64,000 nt of DNA from Luidia sarsii (Eukaryota; Echinodermata; Asteroidea; Paxillosida; Luidiidae), in assembly GCA_949987565.1 (NCBI GenBank), contig OX465103.1:23378325-23442324 (forward strand). The letters are read 5' to 3'. The notes under the pieces were generated by a model, which saw nothing but the letters and a program-made list of their open reading frames with translations, was not told where the DNA came from and made no database searches. The position numbers and the translations under genes were made by a program. Below, in pieces: positions 1 through 12,612 of this stretch (position 1 is its first letter; each line of letters opens with the position of its first letter).

Positions 1-178
1 GTGTCGACACGCTCTTCGGTGTCAACATGCCCCCTAGTCCTCCAATACTTTGCTCGGGTAGTACCCGTGCCGCACAGCGAGTGCGCTTGGTCCGCACCGT
101 CGACAGTGATGATTGTTCAGGCAGCTAGGGGGGCATGCATGCTGACGTTGAAGAGCGTGTTGACACCGAGGAGTTGCA
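1..178 (+). repeat. Foldback repeat, copy 1 (cut by window edge)
   Basis: This block matches the reverse complement of 52751-52944. Its two ends are inverted copies of each other: the left has CGCTCTTCGGTGTCAACATG and the right reads back as a similar CTCTTCAACGTCAGCATG segment, both next to a CCCCCTAG-type motif. The shared core reads TCCTCCAATACTTTGCTCGG and then a segment around GCCGCACAGCGAG. An open frame crosses it, but the frame is not kept between the two copies, so I read this as a non-coding inverted-repeat element. The left end lies outside the window. Confidence 0.65.
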
Positions 179-1060
179 CGAGCGTTCATCGGGTCTTTGA
201 TGTGGGAGACTGTGATCCATTTCGACCGACATTTGGCTTTTGGCTGACCGATGCCATTCTCCCCTCGATAGTTGGAGCAAAGGTCGGCTACATTATTGCC
301 CGAGTAAGGGTAAGGGACAGTGATATACTTCCATCGGCTTCTTATCGACTACAGCCGATCCCGGCCCGTCCAACGGGTGTGGCCAAGGGAGATTTGAACG
401 GCTCTTCCCCGTGAAAAACAGAAACGACAGCGTCAGATTGATGGCACTACCTAATCACATGCGCACGCACGATCAATCAACGGAGACCTCAACGAAAACG
501 AACCTCAACCGAAGCTTACACACAGGCTCCTATGGGATAAACCTCAATCTATACTGCCCATATAATTTATGGAACTATAAGCTTTACATACAGCCTCCTA
601 CTGAAGAAACGTGAATCAATACTGCACATCTTTTTCGTAGCCAATAAATTCATGAAAGTTGTAAATTTTCACAAAATGTTGAAGTCCGTTTCTCACTTTG
701 TTTAAACAGAACTTTCTTTGAAGAGTTCGCCGCGCGCCCCTTTAAAATATGATTTAGTCTGGATCACGGTCCGTTAGCGCTATAGATCCGCTCGGCTGTC
801 CCCATTCAGATCACCATACAGAGCTTCTCAAACGGGGTAGATATGTTTGCAACCGTTCCAGTGGAGCCGGTCAAAGTTGGACGAAAACCGTCAAGGCGGC
901 ATTCCCTTTGGTTGCACGTTTCAGCGCGCCATCGGATGGTGCGCGCGCGTTCCGCGCGACTGAACGGATATACCGCGGCGGTCGGTCGGATGGATGTTAT
1001 CGCTTCGTCGAACACGGGGACATCGTTGCGGGAACGGCCAAAACCACTGGGAGGAAAGTG
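179..1060. other. Unannotated unique-looking stretch
   Basis: No repeat structure, recognisable protein or RNA gene was seen here. The left part is GC-balanced and the middle (about 600-760) is AT-rich. Around 840-1060 the DNA is CpG-rich, which keeps several overlapping frames open by chance. Confidence 0.4.
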
Positions 1061-1079
1061 GCGGGCGAAAGAGTGGGGG

Positions 1080-1200
1080 GGGGAGTGAACACTCGAACAC
1101 CGCTCTGGTACGCACAACCAGAGGTCCCGGGTTCGAATCCCGGTCAAGACAAAGTTTTCTTTGCTATTTATCTTGGTAAAAAACCCAACTAATTTGTAAT
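1080..1200 (+). repeat. tRNA-derived SINE fragment
   Basis: A B-box-like segment GGTTCGAATCCCGG (about 1130-1144) follows an AACCAGAGGTCCC segment and precedes AGACAAAGTTTTCTTTGCT. The same order (B box, then a CAGTCCAAGCTTTCTTTGCT-type segment) occurs at 53.9 kb, and a related version occurs at 36.2 kb and on the minus strand at 25.6 kb. The A-box region is degraded and no cloverleaf forms. I call it a truncated SINE, not a tRNA gene. Confidence 0.55.
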
Positions 1201-1900
1201 AAGGAGATTGACTGTACATGGTGTCACAAAACAAACTGTTATCGATACATTCACCTTGAATAGCATGTATATACGATCTCATGTTACCGCCCTTAATCAA
1301 ATCTAATCCTCGGTCTGATAGGTTGAAGCGTGTGGGTGTGAAATTTGTCAACGGGCTTCGGAGAAGCCTGAATGTCATCACAACATGTACTGCGATACTG
1401 AAAAGTAAAGGTATTTGCATGAATGTTGGATGGAGATAAAAACAACATCAACATCCTATATACGTATCTTTGACCAATCGGGTACAGTCAACTTGATCCC
1501 CAAGTTTCTCCCCATCTGAGAATCGTGCCTGGATCTCACGTCTGCACTTTGATCGGCGAAACAGGAAGTCACTTCTGCCCAACGCCCCCCCTCCCCTCCC
1601 GTCCCAGAATAACTGTGGTTTTTTTTCTTTCTAGGGGAAACACACTTACCCCCATACATATACTCCATACCGCACTGGAGGCCGGATTCGATTAGGGAAT
1701 GGGAAAATTCGTTTTTCGAAAAGAAATCGAATTTAAAAAAAAGACCAAGTAGGGTGTGTTGTCGAGGCGAGGATGGAAACGGTGATTTCTGCCCCAGCAT
1801 TTGTTCTTGTGTGTGTGTGTGTGTGTGTCCGTCTCGAAAGGGGTGGTGGTGCAGGGTGTTTTGGGGCGAAAAGCCGCGCACGATTTTTTTTTTTAGGGGG
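1201..1900. other. Unannotated stretch with a short GT microsatellite
   Basis: No gene was recognised. A (GT)n run of about 20 bases sits near 1809-1829. The stretch ends in a T run followed by AGGGGG directly at the N gap, a run that may explain the failed assembly. Confidence 0.4.
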
Positions 1901-2100
1901 NNNNNNNNNNNNNNNNNNNNNNNNNNNNNNNNNNNNNNNNNNNNNNNNNNNNNNNNNNNNNNNNNNNNNNNNNNNNNNNNNNNNNNNNNNNNNNNNNNNN
2001 NNNNNNNNNNNNNNNNNNNNNNNNNNNNNNNNNNNNNNNNNNNNNNNNNNNNNNNNNNNNNNNNNNNNNNNNNNNNNNNNNNNNNNNNNNNNNNNNNNNN
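1901..2100. other. Assembly gap (200 N)
   Basis: Exactly 200 N, a conventional placeholder length. It is flanked by a poly-T/G run on the left and a C-rich, CT-rich segment on the right. Frames drawn across it are meaningless. Confidence 0.99.
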
Positions 2101-2299
2101 CCCCTCCACCTCACCACATCTCCCCTCTTCTCTCTCTTAGCGGACGCCCTTTTGACGGCAAATGAACATCCTGGTCCGAGCTCACTCGTCGTTTCATCAA
2201 GACTTCCTTCCTGGCGGTCTGAACCCCATTTACAATCCATTATGTCTCGTGGCCGCGGGCCGCTATCCGCGACCTGAACGCCGCCGGGGCAGAGGGCGG

Positions 2300-2427
2300 G
2301 GGTAGGGGAGGGGAGGGGAGGGGAGGGTAGGGGAGGGGAGGGGAGGGGAGGGGAGGGGAGGGGAGGGGAGGGTAAGGGAGGGGAGGGGAGGGGAGGGGAG
2401 GGGAGGGGACGGGACGGGAGGGGAGAG
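2300..2427 (+). repeat. GGGGA pentamer array, possible G-quadruplex DNA
   Basis: Near-uniform repetition of GGGGA with occasional GGGTA or GGGAC variants. At more than 20 consecutive runs of four G on one strand it satisfies the usual sequence rule for intramolecular G-quadruplexes. The complementary frame gives a proline/serine/leucine-repeat protein that is an artefact of the pentamer. Confidence 0.85.
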
Positions 2428-2429
2428 GG

Positions 2430-4370
2430 CGACCTGTCTGCTTCCGCTACCGCTTCGTGGCATTTTGGCCTCGCGAGAAACTGGAAGGAACGGCGACTCC
2501 ATGCATTATTTCGTGTCTTGGTAGTTCAGTGGGTTTTGGGTGTATTCTTTTTTTTCTTCGGGCGACTACAGCAGTGAATAGTGGAGTGTGGAGACGACCA
2601 TTGTGGCTGGGCGTGGTGTGTCGCCTGGGGAGTAACAGACGAGATGCCGAGACCAGAGCGCGCGGGGAGGGGGGGGGGGAGGCAGGAAAAATGATTGATG
2701 TCTGAAAGTGTGCAACGAGACCAGTCAATCATTTCCCCCGTCATGTAATTAGCGATTTCGAAGTAATGCAGCTGGTGCAATACATTATACGAATCAGATT
2801 TGCGTCAATTTTCTTCCTGTTCCTCATTCATAAAAAAAAACGAAAGGCGAAACCAAGGGAATTTTCTTTTAGATCGCCGCTATCTTGGAATCGGAAGATG
2901 CCATGCTACGTTGCCCGGATACCGTGGCCCCCTGGATAAAGCCTCCTTCTTTCAAATACAGACTGTATAGCACCCACATCAACAATAGGCAAATGTACTT
3001 TTGTGTGCGCGGCGCATAGAATGCAAGTAGGTTAAAATATTTGCAGGCCGGCCTGAAGTTGTTTGCACTGGGACCACTGTCATGCTCCCCATTCTATGTG
3101 GTAATTATGGCGCTACCAAATTCAATCGTTCACCTCTCCCCCTTTTCCCTTTGGTCGAGCCTACTATTCTATTTTGTGAATCGCATTTTTCTAACTGAAG
3201 TCCATCAAATAGGTTCCTTTATACTTTTTTTTTTGGGGGGGGAGACGTCACTGGTTACCATGGGAACTTGAATAATTATCAGTCTTCACATTTGGTTTCG
3301 ACTTCCGATTTGACTCTCCCGCTCCTTGTAAACCCGAAACTACTTCAATTTCTTCCGTTACCGTTTTATAGACCCCTCTGAGGAGTAGCCATATCGGTTG
3401 CACACACAAACAATGATATATTTTTGTACTGAAATCCCGCTTGGCTTGTGTCACGTTCCCCCCCGTCACTGTTTTATGGAGCCTCCCCCGTCGTGGGAAA
3501 TCAGCCTATCAGTTCACTGTCGATGGAGGGTAGCTTTATTCGAAGGACATTTTCGGCTAGCGTCAAGGATGTCGAATCAGAAAGAACAAAAAAGAAAGAA
3601 CGAAAGAAAGAAAGAAATGTCTGGTTGATCACACCCTACGGGCCTGGGCTGGATGCCGTAACTGGTTCCGTCGATGACAAGCGGCCGGGGGTTACCGGTA
3701 CCGGCCCGTAATGAAATGTCAAGTGGAGCGGAGTCTGTATAGCGTTACCGGCGTGCCTGGCAATCGGCGTCTGGATATTAGCGCGCTGGCGTCATTAGAA
3801 ACGTGGGCAGCGTTTTCGGTAGAAAAAAAATAATCAATGCGCCCTGGCCTTATGCGCAGTATGTACAGTCCGTTCCCCGTCACGGCGCTTTGATGCTGAT
3901 CTTTACTGAATGTCTGAACCTCAGCCATCGGAGGTTTGACACACGTCTGTTTGTATGGCGACTGTGGACGGCGAAAAGATGCCCGTCCGCTGTCACTAGG
4001 TGGCGCTATTACCCCCCTCATGTCGTCTATCGTTGATTGGAACCGAAAGAAGGCTACCGCACGCACTCCAGTTAGCGATTGTTTGGACCTCAATCGGAAA
4101 CGAGAATTAAAAAAGCAAAAAAAACAACAACCACAGAGGCTGTTTGAAATGGTTGGCTGTGTATAGGCATCCTTGTGAATTTTTTTGTTTCGCCCAGAGC
4201 GCATGTCCACGTTACCTTGCCCTTGCATGCGAGTGAACACGGCTGTCGAAAACATGTTTTCTCATCGCGCTACGAAAGGCCCGAAGCCTGTCTGCTTTAC
4301 ATGTTAACTCGTTTACTCTACATGTTTACTACATGTTTACTTACGAAGAAGCGTAGCGGGAGATAGTAAT
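2430..4370. other. Unannotated stretch
   Basis: No recognisable gene or clear repeat family. It includes poly-G and poly-T runs near 2670, 3225 and 3460, and an AAAGAAAGAACG-type purine run near 3590-3616. Overlapping open frames on both strands have no family resemblance I can name. Confidence 0.4.
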
Positions 4371-4373
4371 AGA

Positions 4374-5075
4374 AAAAGAGAGGGGGACAGAAGACAGGAA
4401 GGAGATTAGAGGGAGAGAGAGAGAGGCAGAGAGGACGAAAGTGAAATAGTGCGATAAACAGACGGAGAAAGAGCAGGGAGGAGAGAGAGAGGCAGAGGGA
4501 CAGATAGGCTGAGAGAGACTGAGTGAGAGAGAGGCAGAGGCGGATTGAAGGAGAGGAGAGGAAGAGAGTCAGAGAGAGGGAGAGAGAGGGAGAGAGAGGG
4601 GGAGGGAGAGACAGAGAAAGAGTAAGAGAGGGAGAGAGAGGGAGAGAGAGTGAGAGAGAGAGGGAGAGACAGAGAGAGAGTAATAGAGAGGGGGGAGAGA
4701 GAGAGAGAGAGGCAGAGAGAGATGCAGAGAGAGAGGCAGAGGGAGAGAGAGAGGCAGAGAGAGAGAAAGAGAGAGAGGGCAAGAGAGAGATAGAGAGAGC
4801 AAGAGAGAGAGAGCATGAGAGAGAGAGAGAGCAAGAGAGAGATAGCAAGAGAGAGTAAGAGAGAGAGAGAGGGGGAGGGGAGAGAGAGAGAGAGAGAGGG
4901 GGAGAGGGAGAGGGGGAGAGAGAGGGGGAGAGAGGGAGAGGGAGAGGGAGAGAGAGAGTCAGAGAGAGAGAGAATAAGAGAGAGAGAGAGGGCAGGGTGA
5001 GTGAAAAGAGGGAGAAGGAGAGAAAGAGGGAGAGGACGGATGAAGAGAGAACGAGAGAGTTAAGAGAGAGAAAAA
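4374..5075 (+). repeat. Long GA-rich microsatellite tract
   Basis: About 700 bases of GAGAGA/GAGGGA with interspersed CAGA, GCAGAGA and AGTGAGA variants, almost all purine on the plus strand. Long frames on both strands (Arg/Glu-rich on plus, Ser/Leu/Pro-rich on minus) come from the dinucleotide and are not genes. Polypurine mirror tracts like this can form triplex DNA. Confidence 0.95.
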
Positions 5076-6900
5076 TAAATAAAAGAACGATAAATTTAAG
5101 GGTTGCCAAGAGATGAACTACTTTTGGCGATCGCAACTGGCCGGAAGGGTTTCGGTGTTGTTTTCCCCCCCGTGCAACTTCGTCAAGTGGGCCGGCGCGA
5201 AGCCCGGAGACGACCCACGGCAGATGTCTGGCCGTCCTCCCAGGACTGTCAGGCCTCGGAGTGTTTCCTCCGTCCTTGGTCGAGCCCTCTCTCGATCGGT
5301 CTGGTAAGGCATGTCCTTCCCCTCGAGCCGCGCGGGCGGCACTCTACCAGTGTCCGAATACATTGGAGGCGGCTAGAAATAGTCTATATACAGAAGTCCA
5401 CGAGAATTGGCTACGGGCACTTGGCTGGTTGCTTCTGCACAGCCTTGTGTGCAACTCGAAGCCCTTATATCACAGCAAATGGGTTTGGACGGGACTTCCT
5501 GTTTTGTCGGCCGACGTCACCCTGGCGGCAGCGCAGAGTCAAAGGCAGAGACGCGCAAGAGGCGCGCCACCTTCAGATTCAGCGGGGGAAAGTGGCGGCT
5601 CATTATCGTGCACAGTGTGGGCACGCGGACATGGCCGGGAAACCCATCCTTTTTTTGTGTGTCTGCGGGTGCGCTGATCCGTATCGTTTTTAGTTACATT
5701 GCTGGCGGTGCGTGCGTGGTATACGCGGGTTAGGTCGGCGGCGTTGTCGGGCAAACCGCCCGTGCACGGCGGCGTAAATTAAGACGTAATTTCTTTGAGA
5801 GAGAGAGAGAGAGAGAGAGGGGCGCTGGTAATTGGCGGCGGCTGAACCGAGGCTCCTATCTCCAAGGACGCTCTCGCATCGCGATATCAACCGCCGCGGT
5901 GATTAATTCGGGTCTGTTAGCCGCGTGGAACTTGCCAAGGAGATGCGGCTGAGCCTGGCGACCTCTGTGTATAGGGTATAGCGGTTTCTGCCGGGAGACA
6001 AAAATGCTTCCCCTCAGTATATAATAACAGAAACCCCACGCGGGTACTTTCTTGTAATTTCTAGTAATACCAAAGATAATTCACGGAAATCAACACACAT
6101 TAGCCACATACATTATATGCATTAATCCTCAATATCGTCAATAAAGCCAGAAAGAATACTCATCGTGTCAAACCAAATTATAATATTCGTCTCCCCACCA
6201 GTGGTCTAGCCACTTGTTCTACACAGCCAAACGCAAATCCAAAATACATGCTTACGCATTGCCAATACTGACAATCTGAACGATACGGTGACTATATATA
6301 CACATTTTCCTGTGCAAGAGTTGGCAAATGCGGGTTAAGTTTTGGTATACTCTATAATCCAGATCTCAACGACGCTCACTATTGGGCTTCGCTGAAGTAA
6401 TGCGTTGGCATAGGCTTGCTGTTATTTTGGGTAGGCCTAAACATAAACACTCGCTCAATTTTGCGGCACTATACTAGAGGAGGGATTCCAGTGAAATGTA
6501 TGCGCAATTAGGGTTCCAGTGGGCGACACGGCGTCTGTCACTTTTGGCGTGATACCGGCCGGGCGTGGGAGCGCCTCCAACCGACTATCTATGTGACAGG
6601 ACGTCAGGTCAGACTGGAAAGCCTGCACCACGAATACATGCGATTTCCGCACGGTATTATCGTGCAAACCCTCGTGAGCTTCCCCCGCCCAAGGCCTGTT
6701 GACAGCCGGCTCTGAGCACTCGGTGTAGACCGGTACAACAGAACACCGATGACCTTTGCACTGCGGATAAACATACATACAGACAGACAGACAGACACAC
6801 TCGTCTGTGGGCGGGAAATGAAAGGAGTTCTGAACGAGTCAGATCAGCTGAGTACAGTCGGTTAGGTGTACAGTCGGCTAAAGGGAGAACACAACAGGTC
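5076..6900. other. Unannotated; GC/CpG-rich left half, AT-rich right half
   Basis: From about 5100 to 5960 the DNA is GC- and CpG-rich, so all three forward frames stay open for long stretches, none with a recognisable domain. A short (GA)n run lies at about 5797-5820. From about 6000 the composition becomes AT-rich. CAGA repeats occur near 6780-6797. A CpG-island-like role cannot be judged without transcript data. Confidence 0.35.
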
Positions 6901-7250
6901 AGAGAATAGCATCCATACGTTGTCTGATCCAACATGATGAATGCAATAGCGCACCTGTGAAAATTTCAACTCACTCCACCAACCGAGTCTCGAGAAAATA
7001 GTGAAAACTGCTTCGTTTGTTTCGCGAAAATGCAGCATTCAACGTAGGCTTGTTGTTCCGAAAAAATTGTTTAGATCTAGGGGTGAGACGTAATCGATTT
7101 TTTTTTTACTCTTTTCTCCAAAAAATGCAGCATTTTAGGCAGACATTTTTCAGTGCGAGATATCTACTATATAATCTTCAAACTGTATAAGTTTCAAATC
7201 TGTGAAAATTTCTGTTTTTCGAACTCAGCAATGTTGAATAGGGGCTTTAA
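6901..7250 (+). repeat. Dispersed repeat, partner inverted at 42394-42720
   Basis: About 350 bases align with the reverse complement of 42394-42720. Shared landmarks in order are AATAGCATC..ATACGTTGTCTGAT, CAACCGAGTCTCGAGAA, TTTCGC.AAAATGCAGCATTCAACG, TTTAGATCTAGG, CTTCAAACTGTATAAGTTTC and GGGGCTTTAA. This copy carries an extra segment of about 25 bases that repeats the AATGCAGCATT motif. The internal frame of 68 codons is not conserved. No reverse-transcriptase or transposase signature is present. Confidence 0.75.
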
Positions 7251-8555
7251 GCATAAACATGAGCCATTGGTGGTTATTCCGTTGAATAATGTTGAATGCA
7301 AGTCAGCCAATTCAATCAGAGAAGCTGCGTGTCTCACGCGGGATCCAACGGTCGGCTAACAGAACAACAGACTGCCTAAAACATTATTGGACCGTTCGCG
7401 CAAAAGAGAAGTGCGCATGTGCCACCTGACCTCGGTAATGGAACAAAATAGCGCCTTGATGGACGAAGTAGATACCAATCTCACGCCTGGCTAGGCTTCT
7501 AGACGCAATGACAGGGGAGTGACGGAATCAGACAATGGGTTTGCTTAGTGGGAGAGATACGTCACGCCCTGAAGAAACAGGCGGAGATGAAAAAAAAACC
7601 TCGACCAAAGAAACGTCTCGATTCGAGGACACGCAGTGTCTTCACCTTTCCCCGTTGCACCGTATAGACTGCATTAAACAAACCAAAAACCGCCCAAAAT
7701 AAGGCTATTAAATCGCTCAAGTCAAGGTTAAGGGCTAAGGGAAGCTAGGGAGGTAGGGAGGGGCTCAGGAAGTCCGGCAATAGGAATTGTATATAAGTAA
7801 AGCCGGACGAATAGCGGCAGTTATAAACGTGGCGATATTGACAGCGATTTTCATATCGATTCCCGCGCGTCAAACACGGGCTCCAGACGGCACCGAAATG
7901 CTGTCCCGGCATGATCATTATTTGGTTTCGCCCGGCGGGCATAACGATCGCTGGAGTACACGCTACCAATACTCAGGCGAGCTTATCGCCCGTCATATAA
8001 TCACCCTTTCGTCGGTGTCTTTAGCCCTGGCTAAACGCGGGAAGCGGGCGGTCTTACTCACACGACCCCCCCAAAGCGCAGAAGGCCAGCCATCAGCGCG
8101 TGCATTCACGTGCCTGCGAAGCGCCGGACAGGGAGTGCATGCTATTCATCCACGCCCGGCGCGGCACCCAGGGTATAGGGCCTCTACCAAAACACACACC
8201 GACTGAACCGGTCCGCGGGCGAACTGCACACTCTTGCGTCCCTTGCGCGCTCTTGCCAACAGTTTGCTCAGCGACCCAGGCAATAATTATAGGAAGCAGG
8301 AGAGAGGGGGAGGGGGACTTTCCGGTCACACGGTGAGCGCATAAACTGGTGCGTGCGAGCACGGCTTTTTTTTCCTAGGCGGGACGCGGCCATGGAGTAT
8401 TACCGGGCGTGTGTTGACTCGCGGTCTCTGTGGACACGGGAGACGTTTTGGTTTGGCACGTGGTACTCATAAGATAACACCCACTGTCTGAGGAATTTAC
8501 CATCTGTCTATAGACCTCTCTCCCTGTTCTCTATGTATGTTGTCCCTGGCTCCTT
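7251..8555. other. Unannotated stretch
   Basis: No gene recognised. The DNA becomes more GC-rich from about 7850 to 8450, where overlapping frames on both strands lack known motifs. Confidence 0.35.
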
Positions 8556-9475
8556 GCCTGTCTATACCTGCATCCCTGCCTGGCTGGCTGGCTGTCTCAG
8601 CTCCCTTGCTGCCTGCCTGACTGCCTGCATGCCTGGCTGCCTGGCTCTCTGCCTACCCCCTTCACTGCCTCCCTGCCTGCCTGCCTGCCTCCCCGCTTCT
8701 CTGGCTGCCCCCACTCCCTGCCTACCCCATTCCCTGCCTCCCTCCCTGCTTCCCTGGCTGCCTCCCTGTCACCCTCCCTTCCTTGCTTGTCTGCCTGTCT
8801 CCCTGTTTGCCTGCCTGTCTCCATCCCTCCCTCCATGTCTGCCTGCCTGCCTGCCTCCCTCCCTGTCTCCCTCCCTCCCTGCCGCTACCCCTCCCTCCCT
8901 GTCTCTCTCCATCCCTGTCTCCCTCCCCCTCTGCCTGCCTGTCTCCATCCCTCCCTCTCTGCCTCCCTCCCGCCCTCCCTGCCTCCATCCCTCCATCCCT
9001 GCCTCCCTCCCTGCCTCCCTCCCTGCCTTCCTCCCTTCCCCACTCCCTGCTAGCCTGCCTGCCTCCCTCTCTGCCTGCCTGTCTGCCTCTCTCCCTCTCT
9101 TTCTCCCTCCCTGCCTGCCTGTCTCCCTCCCTCCCTCCATGCCTCCCTCCCTCCATCCCTGTCTGCCTCCCTCTCTGCCTGCCTACCTCCATCCTTCCCT
9201 CTCTGTTTCCCTCCCTGCCTGCCTCCATCCTTTCCTGCTGGCCTCCCTCCCTCCCTCCCTCCCTCACTACATGCCTGTCTGCCTGCCCGCCTCCCTGCCT
9301 GCCTGACTCCTTCCTCCTCCCTGTCTGCCTGCCTCCCTCCCCACCTGCCTGCCTCCCCGCCGCACTCCCTCCATCCATCCCTCCCTCCAAATCCCCCCTT
9401 CGTCAATCTCTCATTCCCCTGATAAGTGCAGACCCATAGCTCCCTATCTCTCTCCACCTCTTCGCTCTCTCTCCT
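8556..9475 (-). repeat. CCTG/CCTC tetranucleotide minisatellite field
   Basis: About 900 bases of CCTGCCTGCCTCCCTC-type repeats with CATC and TGTC variants. Because CCTG and CCTC contain no stop in most frames, plus-strand frames encode long Cys/Leu/Pro/Ser repeats and minus-strand frames Gly/Arg/Glu/Gln repeats. Open frames on both strands at once indicate simple repeat, not coding. Confidence 0.93.
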
Positions 9476-9991
9476 CTCTCGACCTATCTGGATCTCAATT
9501 ATCTGATTCAGAGATACCCACCTAACCACAATATCGTTATCTGTCCTAGTGATACCTGAGTGATACCTTCAAGATACCGAAGGTGCACATGGGAGACATT
9601 TCCAGGGACCCCTTGGTGTCCTTTTGCACACTGTGCAAAGAGAAAGAGACAACATTGCATCCCGCCGTAAAATGACTGTACACAATGGGCACAACAAAAA
9701 CTATGTCCAATTGCAGGGATGATTAGAGTTGGGGATATTTGAATATGGGAACATTAGGATTCAAAATCGTCAGTGCACAATCGCATCGAGACCCTCCTGT
9801 ACTGTGCCATAATTATATGAGAGTATAAAGGTGATTACTATTTTCATAAGGTTAACCATTTGAGCCTTTTTATAGTGGAGGAGCTTGTGGAGCACACGAG
9901 GCTTATAATAGTTAAACAGGCATTCCCATTATACACACATTCCCTTCCATTGCGCGTGCAAAAAATCGCTTTCATGTACACGTTCGGAATG
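9476..9991. other. Unannotated AT-rich stretch
   Basis: No repeat family or gene recognised. A short run of near-repeats, GTGATACCTGAGTGATACC, occurs near 9549. Confidence 0.35.
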
Positions 9992-10457
<466 letters not shown>

Positions 10458-11775
10458 GTGAAAATAACACAAGAACATTGCTAAAATGAGGTCCAAATGT
10501 CTCAGGCAAAGGTACATGCTTCCACGGACTCAGTCCCTCTCCTTTTGGGGCGTGCACGTGGCCCCGCCCTATCCTCGCCCATTCCCACTCTTGGCTTGAA
10601 CGCCCGGGTCTACCTAAGCCCCCCCCTCCGTTCACCGAGCTATAGGCACCGTTGATATACCGGCCCGATATAGCTGGGTTAAAACAGCAATCGAATCGGG
10701 CTCCAAGGTTATAACCCAGGCGACGTTCGCCTTGCCCGTAAAATGATCGCCGTGTGTGTGTGTACACCTTGACTGCATGCCTGCAGTACATCTCAACCGG
10801 TTCACTCCCGGTATACACAACGTGCGAGTGATAATTAAATACAAACAACCCGGGGCACTACCAATTACATATCGGTGTGCCGCTACATGGAAGGAGAGCA
10901 TCTCACACACCTGCTGCCCAAAATTATCGCGGACTGTGGCTTTCCGGTTTGCGTCTAAAAGTCCCCCGACACAGACGTCCAAACCTCTCGCCCGGTATTA
11001 TGTATTATACGCACCGAATCGTAATGCGATATCAGTCATGCCGCCCGGGTAACCTAACACTACCAGCGACGCCGGGCAATATTTGGCCGACATCTTGTCC
11101 GAAGTGGGTCAAAATATCACCTGGCAACGTTATTGTGGTCAATCTTCGAGTTGTCATGGACACTGTGTCTGTCCAAACGGATCGCAAACTCCTACAGTGC
11201 AACACGGTCTGACAGAATTCTTTTACTTGGCGGGTTCCCCCCTTCTTCTTCAGACGGTTTCGCACTACACATTGTGAGATCGACTCCCTCCTCGGAAATA
11301 CTCTTTTATGCATAGCCAGGCCGGCAAGGACGGCGGGCGATTCCCAGATTGGATCACCGTTCCCGTGTATCCAATTGTTCCTTTGTCAATCCGTTCGGTT
11401 CGAAGTGATTGCATATCGACTTGATTCAGGACATGGTCAGAAATTGATCTGGAATTCCTTGTCACGTTTCTTAGAATGTGAACGGGGCCAATTCGTGTTA
11501 CGACATTTTTTACCAATGTCTTCTGAGGGGGAGGGGATTTTTTCTTAAATAACGATGACCCCCCCCCCCTCCGCTCCTGTTTCACATTCGACCTCGGCTG
11601 TCAAGGATGGATTTCTGCTTGCCGAGTTTCGGTTCGTCAAAAGGCGACGCAAACGCAGCGTTTCTCCCTTCCTCCCCCAAGGCGCCACATTAATTTTCGA
11701 GAAGAAAAATGCGGCAGGAAATGGCCGAGACAGGCCACAGTTCCAATCAGTTCTATCATAAATACCCAGAATGGT
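10458..11775. other. Unannotated stretch
   Basis: No recognisable gene. Several overlapping frames of 60-110 codons occur on both strands without known motifs. A poly-C run lies near 11561. Confidence 0.35.
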
Positions 11776-11777
11776 CT

Positions 11778-12470
11778 GTGAGCGGATGCCATCGTGCGAA
11801 ATGACTAGCATAAAAATGGACGACAGTAGAATGAGTATATCAAAATGAGAATGCGAATGTACGGATGCCATCGTGCGAAAATAATGTAGGGTAGCATAAA
11901 AGGGACGACAGTAGAATGAGTATATCAAAATGAGAATGCAAATGTACGGATGCCATCGTGCGAAAATAATGTAGGGTAGCATAAAAGGGACGACAGTAGA
12001 ATGAGTAAATCAAAATGAGAATGCAAATGTACGGATGCCATCGTGCGAAAATAATCAAAAGGACGCAGTAGAATGAGTATATCAAAATGAGAATGGAAAT
12101 GTACGGATGCCATCGTGCGAAAATAATGTAGGATAGCATAAAAAGGACGCAGTAGAATGAGCATATCAAAATGAGAATGCAAATGTACGGATGCCATCGT
12201 GCGAAATGTAGGGTAGCATAAAAAAGGACGACAGTAGAATGAGTATATCAAAATGAGAATGCGAATGTACGGATTCCATCGTGCGAAAATAATGTAGGGT
12301 AGTATAAAAAGGACGCAGTAGAATGAGTATATCAAAATGAGAATGCAAATGTACGAATGTCATCGTGCGAAATGTAGGGTAGCATAAAAAGGACGACATT
12401 AGAATGAGTATGACCTATATCAAAATGAAAATGCGAATGTACGGATGTCATCGTGCGAAATGCGTACAGT
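11778..12470 (-). repeat. 85-bp minisatellite, about 8.5 copies
   Basis: The unit of about 85 bases contains TACGGATGCCATCGTGCGAA, AATAATGTAGGGTAGCATAA, GGACGACAGTAGAATGAGTA and TATCAAAATGAGAATGCAAA. Copies start near 11778, 11859, 11944, 12029, 12101, 12185, 12266, 12350 and 12436 (partial); shortened units lack the AATAATGTAGGGTAGCAT part. Since 85 is not a multiple of three, the minus-strand frames that look like a repeat protein shift frame from unit to unit. A single inverted part-copy lies just downstream at about 12578-12612. Confidence 0.92.
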
Positions 12471-12577
12471 ACAGTACCGTATCTTCCTTCGTGCTACCGA
12501 AGGAGAAGAGCCGAGTGGCAGCTGCCATGCCTGAATCGAAGTAAGTGCTCCCATATGTGTACATTTGCATACCAATT

Positions 12578-12612
12578 ACCCATTCTATACTGTCGTCCAT
12601 TGGTATGCTACC
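12578..12612 (-). repeat. Inverted part-copy of the 85-bp unit
   Basis: CATTCTATACTGTCGTCC followed by a short gap and TATGCTACC is the reverse complement of the GGTAGCATA..GGACGACAGTAGAATG part of the upstream minisatellite. It is separated from the array by about 110 bases. Confidence 0.6.

Noticed and set aside
1..414. 137-codon frame starting at base 1
   Set aside because: It crosses the foldback element; the matching frame in the copy at 52751-52944 shifts part-way, so it is not conserved as protein.
3300..3520. Possible tandem duplication (CCGTTACCGTTTTATAGA against CCGTCACTGTTTTATGGA)
   Set aside because: Similarity is limited to about 45 bases with many differences; not separable from chance by eye.
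5103..5693. 196-codon plus frame as a gene
   Set aside because: Three forward frames overlap in CpG-rich DNA low in stops; no domain and no supporting codon pattern.
8533..9529. Cys/Pro/Leu-rich 257-codon plus frame and Gly/Arg-rich 222-codon minus frame
   Set aside because: Both come from CCTG/CCTC tetramers; simultaneous opposite-strand frames show absence of coding constraint.
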